From Paenibacillus sp. FSL W8-0186 (GTDB taxonomy: Bacteria; Bacillota; Bacilli; Paenibacillales; Paenibacillaceae), in NCBI RefSeq assembly GCF_037969765.1, contig NZ_CP150207.1, positions 3,651,001 to 3,715,000 on the forward strand: a stretch of 64,000 nucleotides of DNA, given 5' to 3'. How positions within the stretch are numbered: the first letter of the stretch is position 1; the number at the start of each line of letters is the position of its first letter. Positions 27,346 to 37,861 of this stretch are shown in pieces. Both the position numbers and the translations under genes were made by a program. Under the pieces are notes generated by a model. It was not told where the DNA came from and searched no databases. It saw only the letters and a list, made by a program, of their open reading frames with translations.

Positions 27346-29295
27346 TTATTCACTATGGTCATGCTCGATACCAGCCTCGGATTCTTGGCCCATGTAAATC
27401 CGGATGGTTGAACCGCTCTCCACCCGCGTTCCCGGCTTCGGCGCCTGATTAATGACGATATTGCCAACCCCTGATTTAGCCAAGGAGAAGTTCATGTTCA
27501 AGTCCTCGTAGATTTCCTGTACGCTATGCCCGATCAAATCGGGAACAGTTACGATTTTCGTTTCTCCGTATTTGTACTTCTTTGTCATCTGATCCTTACG
27601 GGGAGGGACTTCCATGTACTCCAAGGCATCGGTCAATATATTGCGGACGATGGGCGCAGCGACAACGCCCCCGAATTGAATGCCTTGAGGATTGTCGACT
27701 GCGGTGTATACAACGATTTTCGGATCGTCTGCAGGGGCAAAGCCGATAAACGAAACGATATGCTCGCTTGTCGAATAACGGCCATTCACCACCTTCTGGG
27801 CCGTTCCCGTCTTGCCGCCGACTCGGTAGCCGTCGATAAAAGCGTTGCCCCCTGTGCCGTTCGCGACGACGCTCTCCAGTGCGCTCCTTACTTGCTTTGA
27901 AGTCGCCTCGGAAATGACCTGCCGGACAACAGTCGGCTCTACCTCGTCGACAATCTGGCCGGTGTCGGGATTGGTCCATGATTTCGTCACATGGGGCTTA
28001 TATAGCTTGCCGCCGTTAATGGCCGCCGACACCGCTGTAATCTGCTGGATCGGCGTAACCGAGACCCCTTGCCCGAATGATGTCGTCGCCAGCTCTACGG
28101 GACCTACCTGAGAAAGCTTGAACAAAATGCCGTTCTCTTCCCCGCTCAAGTCGATCCCCGTTTTGCTGCCAAAGCCGAAATCCTTAATGTACTTGAACAG
28201 AGTCTCTTTGCCGAGCCGCTGTCCAAGCGTTACAAATCCCGGGTTGCAGGAATTTTCCACGACCTGCAGGAAGGTCTGGCTTCCATGACCGCCCCTTTTC
28301 CAGCAGCGAAGCGAGGCGCCGGCTACTTTAATAAAGCCTGGATCAAAGAAACCTTCGTTAAGATTGACTTTCTTCTCCTCCAAAGCCGCTGCCAGGGTAA
28401 TGATCTTAAATGTTGACCCCGGCTCATAAGTCATCCAGATCGGCAGGTTGCGGTTGTACACCTCGGCGGTGTATTCCTGATAATTTCCCGGGTCATATCC
28501 CGGGCGAGAGGCCATAGCCAGTATTTCTCCGCTATTGGGATCCATCGCGATAGAAATCGCCGAATTCGCCTGCAACCTGGCCATCGCCTGATCGAGCTCC
28601 CGTTCCATGATGCTCTGAATCGTCTTATCGATCGTAAGCTGCAAATTAAGCCCATCCTTCGGCTCAACGTATTTCTCAGACGAGCCCGGCATCAGCCTGC
28701 CGCCCGCGTCGGACAAATACGAGATACTGCCGCTCATCCCGTTCAGCTGGCTGTCGTATTTCTGCTCGACACCGGTCAGTCCTTGATTGTAGCTGCCGGT
28801 AAAACCAAGAATGTGGGCAGCCAGCCCTCCATAAGGATAATACCTTTTGTTATCCTCAGCAACAACAATACCCGGGAGAGCCAAATCACGAATTTGCTGT
28901 CCTTTATCCATCGTAATTTTGCGTCCGCCGGGCTGCAGCCTGACTATCGATTGTCGCTTCGTGATCGTTTTGAGAATCTGTTCTTCACTCATCCCGAGCA
29001 GCGGCGCCAAGCTGCGCGCAGTAGCCTTCGGGTCCTTGATTTGCACCGGAATCGCCATGACCGTTGGCGTAGTTATATTATAGGCGAGCGTAACCCCGTT
29101 GCGATCGCTGATTTCCCCCCGTTTAGCCGAGAAAGGGATATTGCGCCGCCAGGAGTCCTCCGCTTTAGCCGACAACTCCGCTCCTTGTCCTAGCTGTACG
29201 TAAGCGAGCCTGATAACCAGGGCCGCAAATAGCATAACCAGCAGCAGCAGCAGAAGCAGCAGTCTTCGCCTGATGGTAATCTTGGATACTTTCAT
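27346..29295 (-). CDS. spoVD: SpoVD, sporulation class B penicillin-binding protein
   Basis: Transpeptidase that with SpoVE makes spore cortex. The 649-residue protein has one N-terminal transmembrane segment, a dimerisation domain, and a transpeptidase domain with SxxK at EPGSTFK (Ser294), SCN, and GGKTGTAQ, then a single C-terminal PASTA domain (VPDLIGHSVQEIYEDLN...). The lone PASTA domain and place just after pbpB match SpoVD of B. subtilis. The ATG at 29295 has GGGGGG 6 nt upstream; the frame before it is not used. Confidence 0.94.
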   Translation of the reverse strand: MKVSKITIRRRLLLLLLLLVMLFAALVIRLAYVQLGQGAELSAKAEDSWRRNIPFSAKRGEISDRNGVTLAYNITTPTVMAIPVQIKDPKATARSLAPLLGMSEEQILKTITKRQSIVRLQPGGRKITMDKGQQIRDLALPGIVVAEDNKRYYPYGGLAAHILGFTGSYNQGLTGVEQKYDSQLNGMSGSISYLSDAGGRLMPGSSEKYVEPKDGLNLQLTIDKTIQSIMERELDQAMARLQANSAISIAMDPNSGEILAMASRPGYDPGNYQEYTAEVYNRNLPIWMTYEPGSTFKIITLAAALEEKKVNLNEGFFDPGFIKVAGASLRCWKRGGHGSQTFLQVVENSCNPGFVTLGQRLGKETLFKYIKDFGFGSKTGIDLSGEENGILFKLSQVGPVELATTSFGQGVSVTPIQQITAVSAAINGGKLYKPHVTKSWTNPDTGQIVDEVEPTVVRQVISEATSKQVRSALESVVANGTGGNAFIDGYRVGGKTGTAQKVVNGRYSTSEHIVSFIGFAPADDPKIVVYTAVDNPQGIQFGGVVAAPIVRNILTDALEYMEVPPRKDQMTKKYKYGETKIVTVPDLIGHSVQEIYEDLNMNFSLAKSGVGNIVINQAPKPGTRVESGSTIRIYMGQESEAGIEHDHSE

Positions 29296-29377
29296 AGTTT
29301 GCCCCCCTGTTCGTTCCTTACAAGACATGATCGTACTGCTATCATGACTATTCAGGACAAACAGGGGTTAGAACAAG

Positions 29378-31624
29378 CTATGGGGATGGCTCGCCAGATT
29401 CCCCTGAATCAGTCTCGTTCTTATCATCACCGTCCTCGTTTTGGCCGGAAGCATCCTCTCCCGCGGCCTCCTGGTCACCCTCCTTGCTAAGAGGCTCCAG
29501 CACAAGCGTAACCTGCCTTTGGCCTTGAACTTCCGTTACCTGCTGATCAACGACAAACCCTTCGCCTACGGTTCTTACGGCTACCTGGAGCACAGACAAC
29601 AGCTCCAACGCATCGCGCAAAGATTGCCCCTTCACATTAGGGATGTTCAAATGCTGGCCTTCTTCCGTGAGAATGTACATATGCTGGCCAGGCTTCATAT
29701 GAGTCCCGGCTTTCGGAAATTGGGAGACCACCTTGCTTCCGTTACCCAGCGTCGCATAGGAAATCCCCTTCCCTGCAAGTAAATCCTTAGCTTCCTGCAC
29801 ACCCAAGCCGCTAAGCTCCGGCGCCTTTGCGCCAGTTGTGGTCACAGAAGAGTTCGCTGCCTTATCGATCTGCTTCGGCACTCCCATATATTGCAGAACC
29901 TGGTTCAGTATTTTTTTGACGATCGGCCCTGCAGCCGTACCGCCGCCAAGCTCGGAATTGCTAGGTTCGTCGATCAAGACGAGGATAGCAATCTTGGGAT
30001 CATCTACAGGGGCGTAACCCACGAAGGAAACGACTTGTTTCGTATAATCATACCCGCCCTTAGCCGCCTTAACCGCGGTTCCCGTCTTGCCTGCTATACG
30101 ATACCCGTCTATATAAGCATGCCGGCCGGTACCAATCTTTAGATCAGAGACCACCTGCTCTAGATATCCGCTAACTTCCTTCGCCTTCTCCGGTGATATG
30201 ACTTGGCGGATGACTTTCGGCTGCGTTGTCACGGTCTCCCCCGTATGAGGATCCGTAATGGATTTGACAATATGCGGTTCCATCAATTTGCCGCCATTAG
30301 CTACCGCAGCTACCGCGACAAGCTGCTGGACTGGCGTTACGAGCAGCTGGCCGTGTCCGTAAGACATGGCGGCATAGTCTGCCTGGTATACAGGACTAAC
30401 TAACCCCTTCGCTTCTCCGGGAAGCTCGATGCCTGTCTTTTGGCCGAAGCCGAAATTGTCGACGTACTCTTTTAGCAAATCAGGACCCAGCTTCTCATAG
30501 CCAAGTTTGACAAAAGCAACGTTACTGGAGCGCTTGACTCCTTCCAAATACGAGATCGCTCCCCAGCCCGACCGTTTTACGTCGTGAATTGTCTGGCCGG
30601 GTACGCGAATGCTGCCGGACATGAAGCTCTCGTTCGGATTGAACATACCTTCCTGCACCGCTCCAGCCAGCGTTACAATCTTGAACGTCGAACCTGGCTC
30701 ATAGACTGATTTGATCGCATGGTTGTAGAAATTCTTCTGGTCGACGCCCTTCCAATACTCGTTGGGATTATAAGTTGGCATGTTCGCCATGCCCAGAATC
30801 TCCATCGTTTTCGGATCAACTGCTACTACCGTCATGCTGATCGGTTTCAGTTCGGCGAAAGCTTCCCTCATCGCCTCTTCGATATAATACTGGATTGTAT
30901 AGTCAATCGTCAGCTGTAAATCCTTTCCATTCTTTGCCGGCGTGAAAATTTCGCTAGCCTTGGGGATCTCAATTCCACGGCCGTCGCTCTTATATTCAAG
31001 CGAACCGTCCTGGCCTCTCAGCTCCTCATCGTAGTATGCTTCGATGCCCGTGCCCTGTACAGCCTCGCCTTCGCGATTGACATAACCGAGCACATGCGCC
31101 GCCAGGCTGTTCTTCGGATAATATCGCTTTTGATCCTTAATGAGAATGATGCCTACATCTTCAAGTTCATGCTCTTTCATCAGGTCATCTCTTAATTTCT
31201 CAACCTGTTCCTTTACGTCCTGATCGACCTTCCAGCCCTCTCTGCGCACTTCTCTCTGCCTATAGAACTCGCCGTCTTCGTTCTTGGCATTGACGAGTTC
31301 GCGCAATTCATCCTCTTTCTTGCCGAGTATGTCGTGAAGCCCCTTCACGATATCTTCCTGGATTCCCGCCTCATGAATCAGTTTGGGATTGATGGCCACG
31401 GTGTAAGCAGGAGCATCCACCGCCAGAATATCGCCGTTACGATCGATGATTTTGCCGCGGCTGGCCGGTATTGTCTTCTTCTTGGACCATACCTTTTCCG
31501 CATAGTCTTGCCAGAAATCCGCCTCAACGACCTGTATCCAAAACACTTTTCCCATCAATACAGCAAAAAAGAGGGTAATAACTCCCCCTATAAGCAGCGT
31601 CCGCAGTTTGATTCTTTTGATCAT
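29378..31624 (-). CDS. pbpB: PBP2B-type division transpeptidase with two PASTA domains
   Basis: Class B PBP of the divisome, cross-linking septal peptidoglycan. The 748-residue protein has a short cytoplasmic tail and one membrane segment (about residues 9-29), the N-terminal pedestal, and the transpeptidase domain with EPGSTFK (Ser312), SSN and AGKTGTA. Two PASTA domains follow (about residues 585-700), then a low-complexity acidic tail rich in Gly, Asp and Glu. It follows ftsL directly, the normal ftsL-pbpB order. Confidence 0.95.
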   Translation of the reverse strand: MIKRIKLRTLLIGGVITLFFAVLMGKVFWIQVVEADFWQDYAEKVWSKKKTIPASRGKIIDRNGDILAVDAPAYTVAINPKLIHEAGIQEDIVKGLHDILGKKEDELRELVNAKNEDGEFYRQREVRREGWKVDQDVKEQVEKLRDDLMKEHELEDVGIILIKDQKRYYPKNSLAAHVLGYVNREGEAVQGTGIEAYYDEELRGQDGSLEYKSDGRGIEIPKASEIFTPAKNGKDLQLTIDYTIQYYIEEAMREAFAELKPISMTVVAVDPKTMEILGMANMPTYNPNEYWKGVDQKNFYNHAIKSVYEPGSTFKIVTLAGAVQEGMFNPNESFMSGSIRVPGQTIHDVKRSGWGAISYLEGVKRSSNVAFVKLGYEKLGPDLLKEYVDNFGFGQKTGIELPGEAKGLVSPVYQADYAAMSYGHGQLLVTPVQQLVAVAAVANGGKLMEPHIVKSITDPHTGETVTTQPKVIRQVISPEKAKEVSGYLEQVVSDLKIGTGRHAYIDGYRIAGKTGTAVKAAKGGYDYTKQVVSFVGYAPVDDPKIAILVLIDEPSNSELGGGTAAGPIVKKILNQVLQYMGVPKQIDKAANSSVTTTGAKAPELSGLGVQEAKDLLAGKGISYATLGNGSKVVSQFPKAGTHMKPGQHMYILTEEGQHLNIPNVKGQSLRDALELLSVLQVAVRTVGEGFVVDQQVTEVQGQRQVTLVLEPLSKEGDQEAAGEDASGQNEDGDDKNETDSGESGEPSP

Positions 31625-31645
31625 GGCTAGAACCTCTTTAATTCT

Positions 31646-32074
31646 TTATTTTCTGGCTACCTTGGCTGCGTCTTCCGAATTCGCAGTTTTGCTGCCGGAC
31701 TCCGTCGAAATTTGTACGTGAAACCCTTCTTCATTCGACTCCGTATAACCGAGCTTGGCGGCTTCCTGAGGAATTTGCTCCTCTAGCTTTTCTTTCTGAA
31801 TTGTCAGCTCATTCATCTCGGCATTCAGCTTCTGCATGTCGGTATTCAGGTTATACATTTCGCGTTTCATGTTATACAGATTGGCATTTTGCCACAGCAA
31901 ACCACCCATCACGGCTACACAGAACATGATAGTGAACATATATAGCAGCTTCTCCCGAACGGGAAGAGCGGCTCTGCGGGTAACAACCTTCGTCGTTTCA
32001 CGGTAGCGCTGCGACTGATTGCCGCGTTCATGAGCTTTTTCTTTTACTGCCAAATTACCCCGTGTATAGGCCAT
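31646..32074 (-). CDS. ftsL: Cell division protein FtsL
   Basis: Small bitopic divisome protein that complexes with DivIC and FtsQ and activates septal synthesis. The 142-residue protein has a basic cytoplasmic region, a transmembrane segment at about residues 44-62, and a leucine-zipper-like coiled coil (about 65-100) before a short polar tail. Sequence conservation in this family is low; its identity also comes from its place between rsmH and pbpB. Confidence 0.9.
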   Translation of the reverse strand: MAYTRGNLAVKEKAHERGNQSQRYRETTKVVTRRAALPVREKLLYMFTIMFCVAVMGGLLWQNANLYNMKREMYNLNTDMQKLNAEMNELTIQKEKLEEQIPQEAAKLGYTESNEEGFHVQISTESGSKTANSEDAAKVARK

Positions 32075-32096
32075 TTCTCGATTCCTCCGCTACAGA

Positions 32097-33050
32097 TTAC
32101 AATTTCTCCGCTACGCGCAATTTAGCTGAACGCGCACGGGGATTATCGGCCAATTCTTCCTCGGAAGGAACCATCGGCTTCCGGTTAATCAGTTTGAGTT
32201 CACCCTTCCCTCCGCAAACACACATCGGGAAATCCGGAGGGCAAGTACACCTCTCGACAAATTTTGCGAAAATTTGCTTGCAAATCCGGTCTTCCAGCGA
32301 ATGAAATGTGATGACCGACACTCTGCCGCCCGGCGCTGCGCAACGAATTGCAGCATGCAATCCGTCCTCGAAGGCGCCCAATTCATCGTTAACCGCGATC
32401 CGCAATGCCTGGAAACTTCGTTTGGCCGGATGTCCACCAGTACGGCGCGCTGCGGCTGGAATCCCTTCTTTGATGAGTTCAACCAGCTGACCGGTCGTCT
32501 CGATCGGATGCTCGGCACGCCTCTCGGCGATGACTCTGGCAATTCGTCTAGAAAATTTCTCTTCACCATACTGATATAAAATACGCGCGATTTCGCTCTC
32601 CGGCCATTCATTCACGATTTCTCTTGCGGTCAGGCCGGCCGTCTGATCCATTCTCATGTCCAGCGGGGCGTCCGCATTGTAGCTGAAGCCCCGCTCGCCC
32701 TCATCGAATTGAGGTGATGATACGCCCAGATCGAACAAAAAACCGTCAACCTGAGGCACGCCGTCCTTCTTAGGAACCCAGTCGAGCTCCGACAGCTTTT
32801 CCTGCAAGTATCGAAAATTGCTTCGCACCAAGGTTAGCTGCTCTCCATAAGAGGATAATTTGGCTTTGGCATTCTCATGCGCCCAATCATCCTGGTCAAA
32901 GGCGATCAGCCGGCCTTCCGCTCCAAGCTTGGACAGAATTACCGAGCTGTGCCCTCCGCCTCCCAAGGTACAATCTACATAAATACCATTCGGCTTGATG
33001 CGCAGCCCCTCTGTCGCTTCTTCTTTAAGCACTGTGATGTGATGAAACAA
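32097..33050 (-). CDS. rsmH: 16S rRNA (cytosine1402-N4)-methyltransferase RsmH
   Basis: Methylates N4 of C1402 in the 30S P-site region using SAM. The 317-residue protein opens [11 protein letters not shown] and has the SAM motif [14 protein letters not shown] (about 28-41), [34 protein letters not shown] and [11 protein letters not shown], all standard for RsmH/MraW. It is the second gene of the dcw block, 20 nt after mraZ. Confidence 0.98.
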   Translation of the reverse strand: MFHHITVLKEEATEGLRIKPNGIYVDCTLGGGGHSSVILSKLGAEGRLIAFDQDDWAHENAKAKLSSYGEQLTLVRSNFRYLQEKLSELDWVPKKDGVPQVDGFLFDLGVSSPQFDEGERGFSYNADAPLDMRMDQTAGLTAREIVNEWPESEIARILYQYGEEKFSRRIARVIAERRAEHPIETTGQLVELIKEGIPAAARRTGGHPAKRSFQALRIAVNDELGAFEDGLHAAIRCAAPGGRVSVITFHSLEDRICKQIFAKFVERCTCPPDFPMCVCGGKGELKLINRKPMVPSEEELADNPRARSAKLRVAEKL

Positions 33051-33070
33051 GCTGCAGCCCTCCAGACCGT

Positions 33071-33508
33071 CTACAAATCAAAATTAAAATCAACCAGTTT
33101 CTCCGCAATGTCATTGAACGTGTCCTCCGATTGCTGGAAGTATTGCTCCCAGGTGTCACGGCTCCAAATTTCAACCCGATTCGACACGCCAAGTACAACG
33201 CAATCCTTCTCAAGCTTAGCGTACTGCCGCAAATTTGCCGGTAAATTTACCCTTCCCTGTTTGTCCCACTCGCATTCTGTCGCTCCCGAGAAAAAAAAGC
33301 GGGTGAACGCACGAGCATCAGACTTCATTAAAGGGAGGGCCTTCAGCTTCTGCTCCAGCACTTCCCATTCCTGCATCGGATACACAAAAAGGCATTGGTC
33401 CAAACCGCGAGTCACTACGAAAGAGGCTCCGAGGAGATCACGAAATTTAGCCGGTATAATTATCCGGCCTTTGTCATCAATGCTATGTTGGAACTCCCCC
33501 ATAAACAT
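33071..33508 (-). CDS. mraZ: Transcriptional regulator MraZ
   Basis: AbrB-like, ring-forming DNA-binding protein that represses its own dcw operon in E. coli and acts on it in Mycoplasma. The 145-residue protein starts [23 protein letters not shown] and has two SpoVT/AbrB-type repeats; the second is centred on [20 protein letters not shown]. The ATG at 33508 has AAGGAG 10 nt upstream. Longer upstream frames run through a decamer repeat region that looks like its operator. Confidence 0.95.
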   Translation of the reverse strand: MFMGEFQHSIDDKGRIIIPAKFRDLLGASFVVTRGLDQCLFVYPMQEWEVLEQKLKALPLMKSDARAFTRFFFSGATECEWDKQGRVNLPANLRQYAKLEKDCVVLGVSNRVEIWSRDTWEQYFQQSEDTFNDIAEKLVDFNFDL

Positions 33509-33530
33509 TGAACCGTCACTCCTTACCTCT

Positions 33531-33560
33531 TTCCCCCACTTTGCACCACTTTCCACCACT
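33531..33560 (-). promoter_or_regulatory. Probable MraZ operator, three tandem decamers
   Basis: On the minus strand three abutting decamers read AGTGGTGGAA, AGTGGTGCAA and AGTGGGGGAA. MraZ sites described elsewhere are G-rich repeats (TGGGN in E. coli, AAAGTG in Mycoplasma) with 10-bp phasing. They lie in the predicted leader between the promoter and the mraZ start. Confidence 0.75.
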
Positions 33561-33580
33561 CATGACATTAGTTATTCTGC

Positions 33581-33610
33581 ATTCTAGCGTAAAATCCTCC
33601 TACAATGCAA
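33581..33610 (-). promoter_or_regulatory. Probable mraZ (dcw) promoter
   Basis: TTGCAT (33605-33610) and TAGAAT (33581-33586) are 18 bp apart on the minus strand. Transcription would start near 33574, just upstream of the decamers. Distance to mraZ is about 70 nt. Confidence 0.6.
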
Positions 33611-33740
33611 ATTATTTTTCGAAGAAAGCGTATATTTTTGCGATTCTTTGAATACTTCCATGTTTTACATAAAATAGTTAGGCATTAAGCACATTGACAA
33701 AAGGTCTAAAGTCCTACGAAACTCCATTTCTCGCTCAAAT

Positions 33741-33780
33741 CAAAAAAGACAGCCGGGAAGTATTTTCCCGCCTGTCTTTG
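33741..33780 (-). terminator. Terminator after ahcY
   Basis: AAAGACAGGCGGGAA pairs with TTCCCGGCTGTCTTT (one internal mismatch) around a short loop and is followed by a T-run on the minus strand. It separates ahcY from the dcw promoter. Confidence 0.9.
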
Positions 33781-33815
33781 TATAATAAATGCAATATTAA
33801 TGATACATTTTGAGC

Positions 33816-35084
33816 TTAATGCTCCTGCCAGCTATCCAAATAAGCACGTTGCTCTTCCGTTAGACGGTCTATGCCAAAACCAAGGCTTTCCAGCTTATAG
33901 CGGGCAACCTGCTCATCCAGCTCATAAGGCACGTTAACGACAGTTGCGCCGATTTCTTTATAGCGCTCATTGACGTATTTCAAGGACAAGGCTTGCAGAG
34001 CAAAGGTCATATCCATAATTTCAGCAGGGTGTCCGTCGCCTGCCGCTAGGTTCACCAGACGGCCTTCGGCCAGAACGTACATTTTGCGTCCATCCTTAAG
34101 CTGATATTCCTCGATGTTGCGTCTTACGGTGCGTACGGAAACGGAACGCTCCTCGAGCTCCGGCTTGTTGACCTCAACATCGAAATGCCCTGCGTTGGAC
34201 AGTATTGCTCCGTCTTTCATTACATCATAGTGCTCGCCGCGAATAACGTCGCGGTTGCCCGTCACCGTTACGAAGAAATCGCCCACTTTGGCAGCTTCAA
34301 TCATCGGCATAACATGGAACCCGTCCATGTAAGCCTCGACCGCTTTGATCGCGTCGATTTCCGTTACGATAACATTGGCTCCGAGGCCCTTGGCGCGCAT
34401 GGCGACCCCTTTGCCGCACCAGCCGTAGCCGACAACAACGACCGTTTTGCCTGCAACGACAAGGTTCGTCGTCCGATTAATGCCGTCCCAGACCGATTGG
34501 CCTGTTCCATAGCGGTTGTCAAACAAGTATTTGCAGTATGCATCATTAACCGCAACCATCGGGAACTTCAGCTGGCCTTCCTTATCCATCGCTTTGAGTC
34601 GCAAAATACCGGTTGTCGTTTCTTCAGCGCCGCCGCGAACGTTCTCCAGCAGGTCGGGACGCTCGGAGTGCAAAATGCTGACCAGGTCGCCTCCGTCGTC
34701 AATGATCAGATCAGGCTTGTTCTCCAAAGCGCGGATCATCAGCTCTTTATATTCCTTCGGATCGGGATTATATTTCGCAAACACTGTTACGCCGTCCTCG
34801 ACAAGCGCCGCGCATACGTCATCCTGCGTGGATAGAGGGTTGCTGCCCGTAATGGTAACCTCAGCTCCGCCCGCTTGCACCACTTTCGCCAGATAAGCAG
34901 TTTTGGCCTCCAGGTGCAAAGATATAGCCACCTTTAAACCTTTAAATGGCTGCTCCTGCTCAAATTGCTTGCGGATGCGGCTAAGCACCGGCATATGAGC
35001 TTCCACCCAATCGATTTTCAAATGGCCCTCTGGAGCCAGCTTCAAATCCGTAATTACGCTGTTTTGAATCGCTTTTGTTGTCAA
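33816..35084 (-). CDS. ahcY: S-adenosyl-L-homocysteine hydrolase
   Basis: Splits S-adenosylhomocysteine to adenosine and homocysteine, recycling the product of SAM methylations. The 422-residue, NAD-dependent enzyme has [42 protein letters not shown] and the NAD-binding [16 protein letters not shown], ending with a C-terminal cofactor-contact region. The start is set at the TTG at 35084 with GGGAGGT 7 nt upstream. B. subtilis instead uses the MtnN/LuxS route, so this is a genuine difference. It lies between bshC and mraZ and has its own terminator. Confidence 0.95.
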   Translation of the reverse strand: MTTKAIQNSVITDLKLAPEGHLKIDWVEAHMPVLSRIRKQFEQEQPFKGLKVAISLHLEAKTAYLAKVVQAGGAEVTITGSNPLSTQDDVCAALVEDGVTVFAKYNPDPKEYKELMIRALENKPDLIIDDGGDLVSILHSERPDLLENVRGGAEETTTGILRLKAMDKEGQLKFPMVAVNDAYCKYLFDNRYGTGQSVWDGINRTTNLVVAGKTVVVVGYGWCGKGVAMRAKGLGANVIVTEIDAIKAVEAYMDGFHVMPMIEAAKVGDFFVTVTGNRDVIRGEHYDVMKDGAILSNAGHFDVEVNKPELEERSVSVRTVRRNIEEYQLKDGRKMYVLAEGRLVNLAAGDGHPAEIMDMTFALQALSLKYVNERYKEIGATVVNVPYELDEQVARYKLESLGFGIDRLTEEQRAYLDSWQEH

Positions 35085-35139
35085 TGCAGTAACCTCCCAA
35101 TCATAATCTTTAATCACAATTTCGCTTGCTGAATTGCCT

Positions 35140-36780
35140 TTACATGTAAATCATTCTATGATGCCCCATCATGTCATACGGAACTTCCATCAGACGGTCA
35201 ATCCAATCGAACCCGTAGCGATTTAAATAGGCAAAAATATTGAATACCCGCTCCTGTGGCTTGCGCTGTGGAAACAGGGTCAGTTCAATACGGTCAAAAT
35301 GGCGCAGGCCCGTTTCATTGCTTCTCTCAAGCGCATCCCTAACGCGCGTCTGCATAAAATCCATCTGTTCGATGATTTTGGCTTTATTTGCACCGCCCAG
35401 CTTGAGCAGACCTTTTTCTACGCTGCCAAGCTGCCCTATCAACGGATCATACATACCAGCGAAGGCTCTCTTCATATCCTCGAACTGCTCAACCAGCCGG
35501 AGCTGATCCTGTCTTGCCAGCCAAGCTGCCTTGATTCTGTCAAATACGGCATGATCCATTACATCTTCCCATGTCAGCCCATATTTGTCCATATGCTTTT
35601 GCAGTTTGTCGTCCATAACTGTAAACGACATTCGCGGCAGTAAGATCGGCATCCGCAGCTGCAGCAGCTCAAACGCCTTGCCCGTCAGGGCCCAATATGC
35701 AATCTCCCCGTTGCCCAGCACGGAACCGAGCACAGGAAGCAAATAATCCTGCATCACAGGCCGGGTCAGCACATTGTTGCTAAAGCGCTCAGGATGGCTA
35801 TGAAGCTCGTCGAGCAGTTCATTCGGAGTAAAGGAAACCAAACCTTTTCGGTCAACAAATCGGCCTTCACGCTTAAATAAGAGCAAACGCTCTCCTTCAA
35901 AGACGTAGAAAAGATTTGCGCCTCCCTCCGCAACCTCAGCCTGCGGATGGAAGCCTTGAGCGGCAATCTCTTTGGAGGCCGCATGATATGCGGATTCCAG
36001 CTCATCGTTGCTCCGGATCATCGCCTCGAACATCGGTGCTTCCAGCCGCCGCAGCGCCGGATCCGCGGAATCCAGCAGGATGAGGCCATACTTTCCGAAC
36101 CAGGTGCCGAGCAGCCTTGCAAACGCATCAGTCAATGAACCGGATACGGCCAGCGTATCCCTCAATTTCTGCAGCAAATCGGCTTTGAATTCGCTATCCG
36201 GGAGCAGCCTCTCTAGCTCTGTAGCGGCATGGTTCCACTCCTCCTCGCTGACCGTAGTATGGCTGACCGGCCCCCTGCGGCCTTCCTCGCGCGGAATGCG
36301 GATACGGCTTACCTCAAGACTTGGCGAGAGCACATATGTATGATTCACCTCATCCCAGTCATGATCCTCTCCGGCAATCCAGAATACGGGAACAACATCC
36401 CGCCCTAGCAGGGAAGCCGCCCGCTCAGCCGCTTTAATGATCGTTGCGGCTTTGTATATGACAAGCAAGGGCCCCGTGAACAAGCCGCTTTGCTGTCCTC
36501 CAGCAATAACGACAGTTCCCGGCTGCTCCAGCCTGCTCAACGAACTCATCACGGCTGCCTCCGGATTAAGCCGTTCATTATATTCGCGCAGCCGGCTGAC
36601 AAGTTCCTTTCGCCCGGCCCGTAAATGTTCCGTCTGATCCAGCCACTGTAGTCTAGCCGTCCAGCTTCGCTCGTTTGCCGGATATCCTCCGCCGTACAAA
36701 TGCTCTACTGCCTCATAGTCCGACAAGTAGGACTCTGCCAGCGGTTGACCGGATTGTAAAGGCTCTTGAACAACGTTCAT
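35140..36780 (-). CDS. bshC: Bacillithiol biosynthesis protein BshC
   Basis: Putative cysteine-adding last step of bacillithiol synthesis. The 546-residue protein (B. subtilis YllA about 539) has [39 protein letters not shown] and a long C-terminal coiled coil ending [23 protein letters not shown] lies 11 nt before the ATG at 36780; the ATG at 36789 is only 2 nt from it. The upstream frame is not used. bshC lies upstream of mraZ in B. subtilis too, with ahcY inserted between them here. Confidence 0.92.
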   Translation of the reverse strand: MNVVQEPLQSGQPLAESYLSDYEAVEHLYGGGYPANERSWTARLQWLDQTEHLRAGRKELVSRLREYNERLNPEAAVMSSLSRLEQPGTVVIAGGQQSGLFTGPLLVIYKAATIIKAAERAASLLGRDVVPVFWIAGEDHDWDEVNHTYVLSPSLEVSRIRIPREEGRRGPVSHTTVSEEEWNHAATELERLLPDSEFKADLLQKLRDTLAVSGSLTDAFARLLGTWFGKYGLILLDSADPALRRLEAPMFEAMIRSNDELESAYHAASKEIAAQGFHPQAEVAEGGANLFYVFEGERLLLFKREGRFVDRKGLVSFTPNELLDELHSHPERFSNNVLTRPVMQDYLLPVLGSVLGNGEIAYWALTGKAFELLQLRMPILLPRMSFTVMDDKLQKHMDKYGLTWEDVMDHAVFDRIKAAWLARQDQLRLVEQFEDMKRAFAGMYDPLIGQLGSVEKGLLKLGGANKAKIIEQMDFMQTRVRDALERSNETGLRHFDRIELTLFPQRKPQERVFNIFAYLNRYGFDWIDRLMEVPYDMMGHHRMIYM

Positions 36781-36867
36781 CAGGTTCATATCCTCCTGTT
36801 CCTTATCGAAAACCTCCATTCGATTGTACCGAATGTACTCCTTTCCCGTCAAAGCCAATCTATGTTT

Positions 36868-36914
36868 AAATAAATAAGCTCTCCCAGGCGGCGAACGCGG
36901 CGCTGAGAGAGCTC
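36868..36914 (-). terminator. Terminator after oppF
   Basis: An 11-bp stem (AGCTCTCTCAG with CTGGGAGAGCT) around a GC-rich loop is followed by a moderately T-rich TTATTTATTT on the minus strand. Confidence 0.7.
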
Positions 36915-36925
36915 ATCGGTTTTTG

Positions 36926-37861
36926 TTATTTTTTCGGCATCGATACCCAGTGTCCTTTGGTTACCTCAACCAGCTCGGAATTTTCCAGATCAAAGGCACC
37001 GCCGCCGGAACCGCCTTTGGCCGAATGGATTGGACCATTGGCATCGTCCTCCAGCAAAATGCGCTTTTTATTAGCCTCAATTTCCGGATCAGGGATCGGG
37101 ATCGCGGACAACAGCGTCTTCGTATACGGATGCATTGGATTAGCATACAATTCTTCGCTCTCTGCAAGCTCCACAATGCGGCCAAGGTACATCACCGCTA
37201 CCCTGTCGCTAATATGCTTGACCATGGACAGGTCATGCGCGATGAACAGGTATGTTAATCCCAGACGATCCTGCAAATCCTTGAGCAGGTTGACGACCTG
37301 AGCCTGAATCGATACGTCCAGCGCGGAAATCGGCTCGTCGCAAATGATGAATTTCGGATTGACGGCAAGCGCGCGGGCAATTCCGATCCGCTGGCGCTGA
37401 CCGCCGGAAAATTCATGCGGATAACGCGTCGCGTGATCCGGGTTGAGACCAACCATATCAAGCAGCTCCTCGACCCGTCTCTTCCGCTCCGCCCGGCTGC
37501 CGGCCATATTGTGGATGTCCAGCGCCTCCCCGATAATATCGGTAACGGTAAATCTTGGATTCAGCGATGCGTACGGATCCTGGAATATCATCTGCATATC
37601 GCGGCGCATCGCCTTCATTTTCTTCGGAGGGAGCTTGCTGATGTCTACTCCGTTGAACTTAACACTGCCTCCAGTTGGCTCGTATAAACGGAGGATGGTC
37701 CGTCCTGCCGTCGATTTGCCGCAGCCGGACTCGCCAACCAGTCCTAGCGTTTCCCCTTCCGCAATGGAAAAGCTGATATCGTTAACAGCCTTGAGTACGT
37801 TGCCGCCGCCAACATTAAAATACTTCTTGAGGCCTTCGACCTCGATTAGATTTTTATTCAA
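36926..37861 (-). CDS. oppF: Oligopeptide ABC transporter ATP-binding protein OppF
   Basis: One of two ATPases that power oligopeptide uptake. The 311-residue protein has the Walker A GESGCGKST, the ABC signature SGGQRQRIGIARAL, Walker B IICDEPISALD, and a C-terminal oligopeptide-transporter domain. The start is a TTG at 37861 that overlaps the oppD stop by four bases (TTGA), with AAGGAGG 10 nt upstream. The 14-codon extension upstream is rejected. Confidence 0.95.
   Translation of the reverse strand: MNKNLIEVEGLKKYFNVGGGNVLKAVNDISFSIAEGETLGLVGESGCGKSTAGRTILRLYEPTGGSVKFNGVDISKLPPKKMKAMRRDMQMIFQDPYASLNPRFTVTDIIGEALDIHNMAGSRAERKRRVEELLDMVGLNPDHATRYPHEFSGGQRQRIGIARALAVNPKFIICDEPISALDVSIQAQVVNLLKDLQDRLGLTYLFIAHDLSMVKHISDRVAVMYLGRIVELAESEELYANPMHPYTKTLLSAIPIPDPEIEANKKRILLEDDANGPIHSAKGGSGGGAFDLENSELVEVTKGHWVSMPKK

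Noticed and set aside
33562..33600. A mini-ORF reading ATG CAG AAT AAC TAA before mraZ, with AGGAGG upstream
   Set aside because: Its ATG overlaps the predicted -10, so it would not be in the transcript.
35085..35139. Possible SAH riboswitch before ahcY
   Set aside because: Only 55 nt separate bshC and ahcY, with no stem set of that kind.
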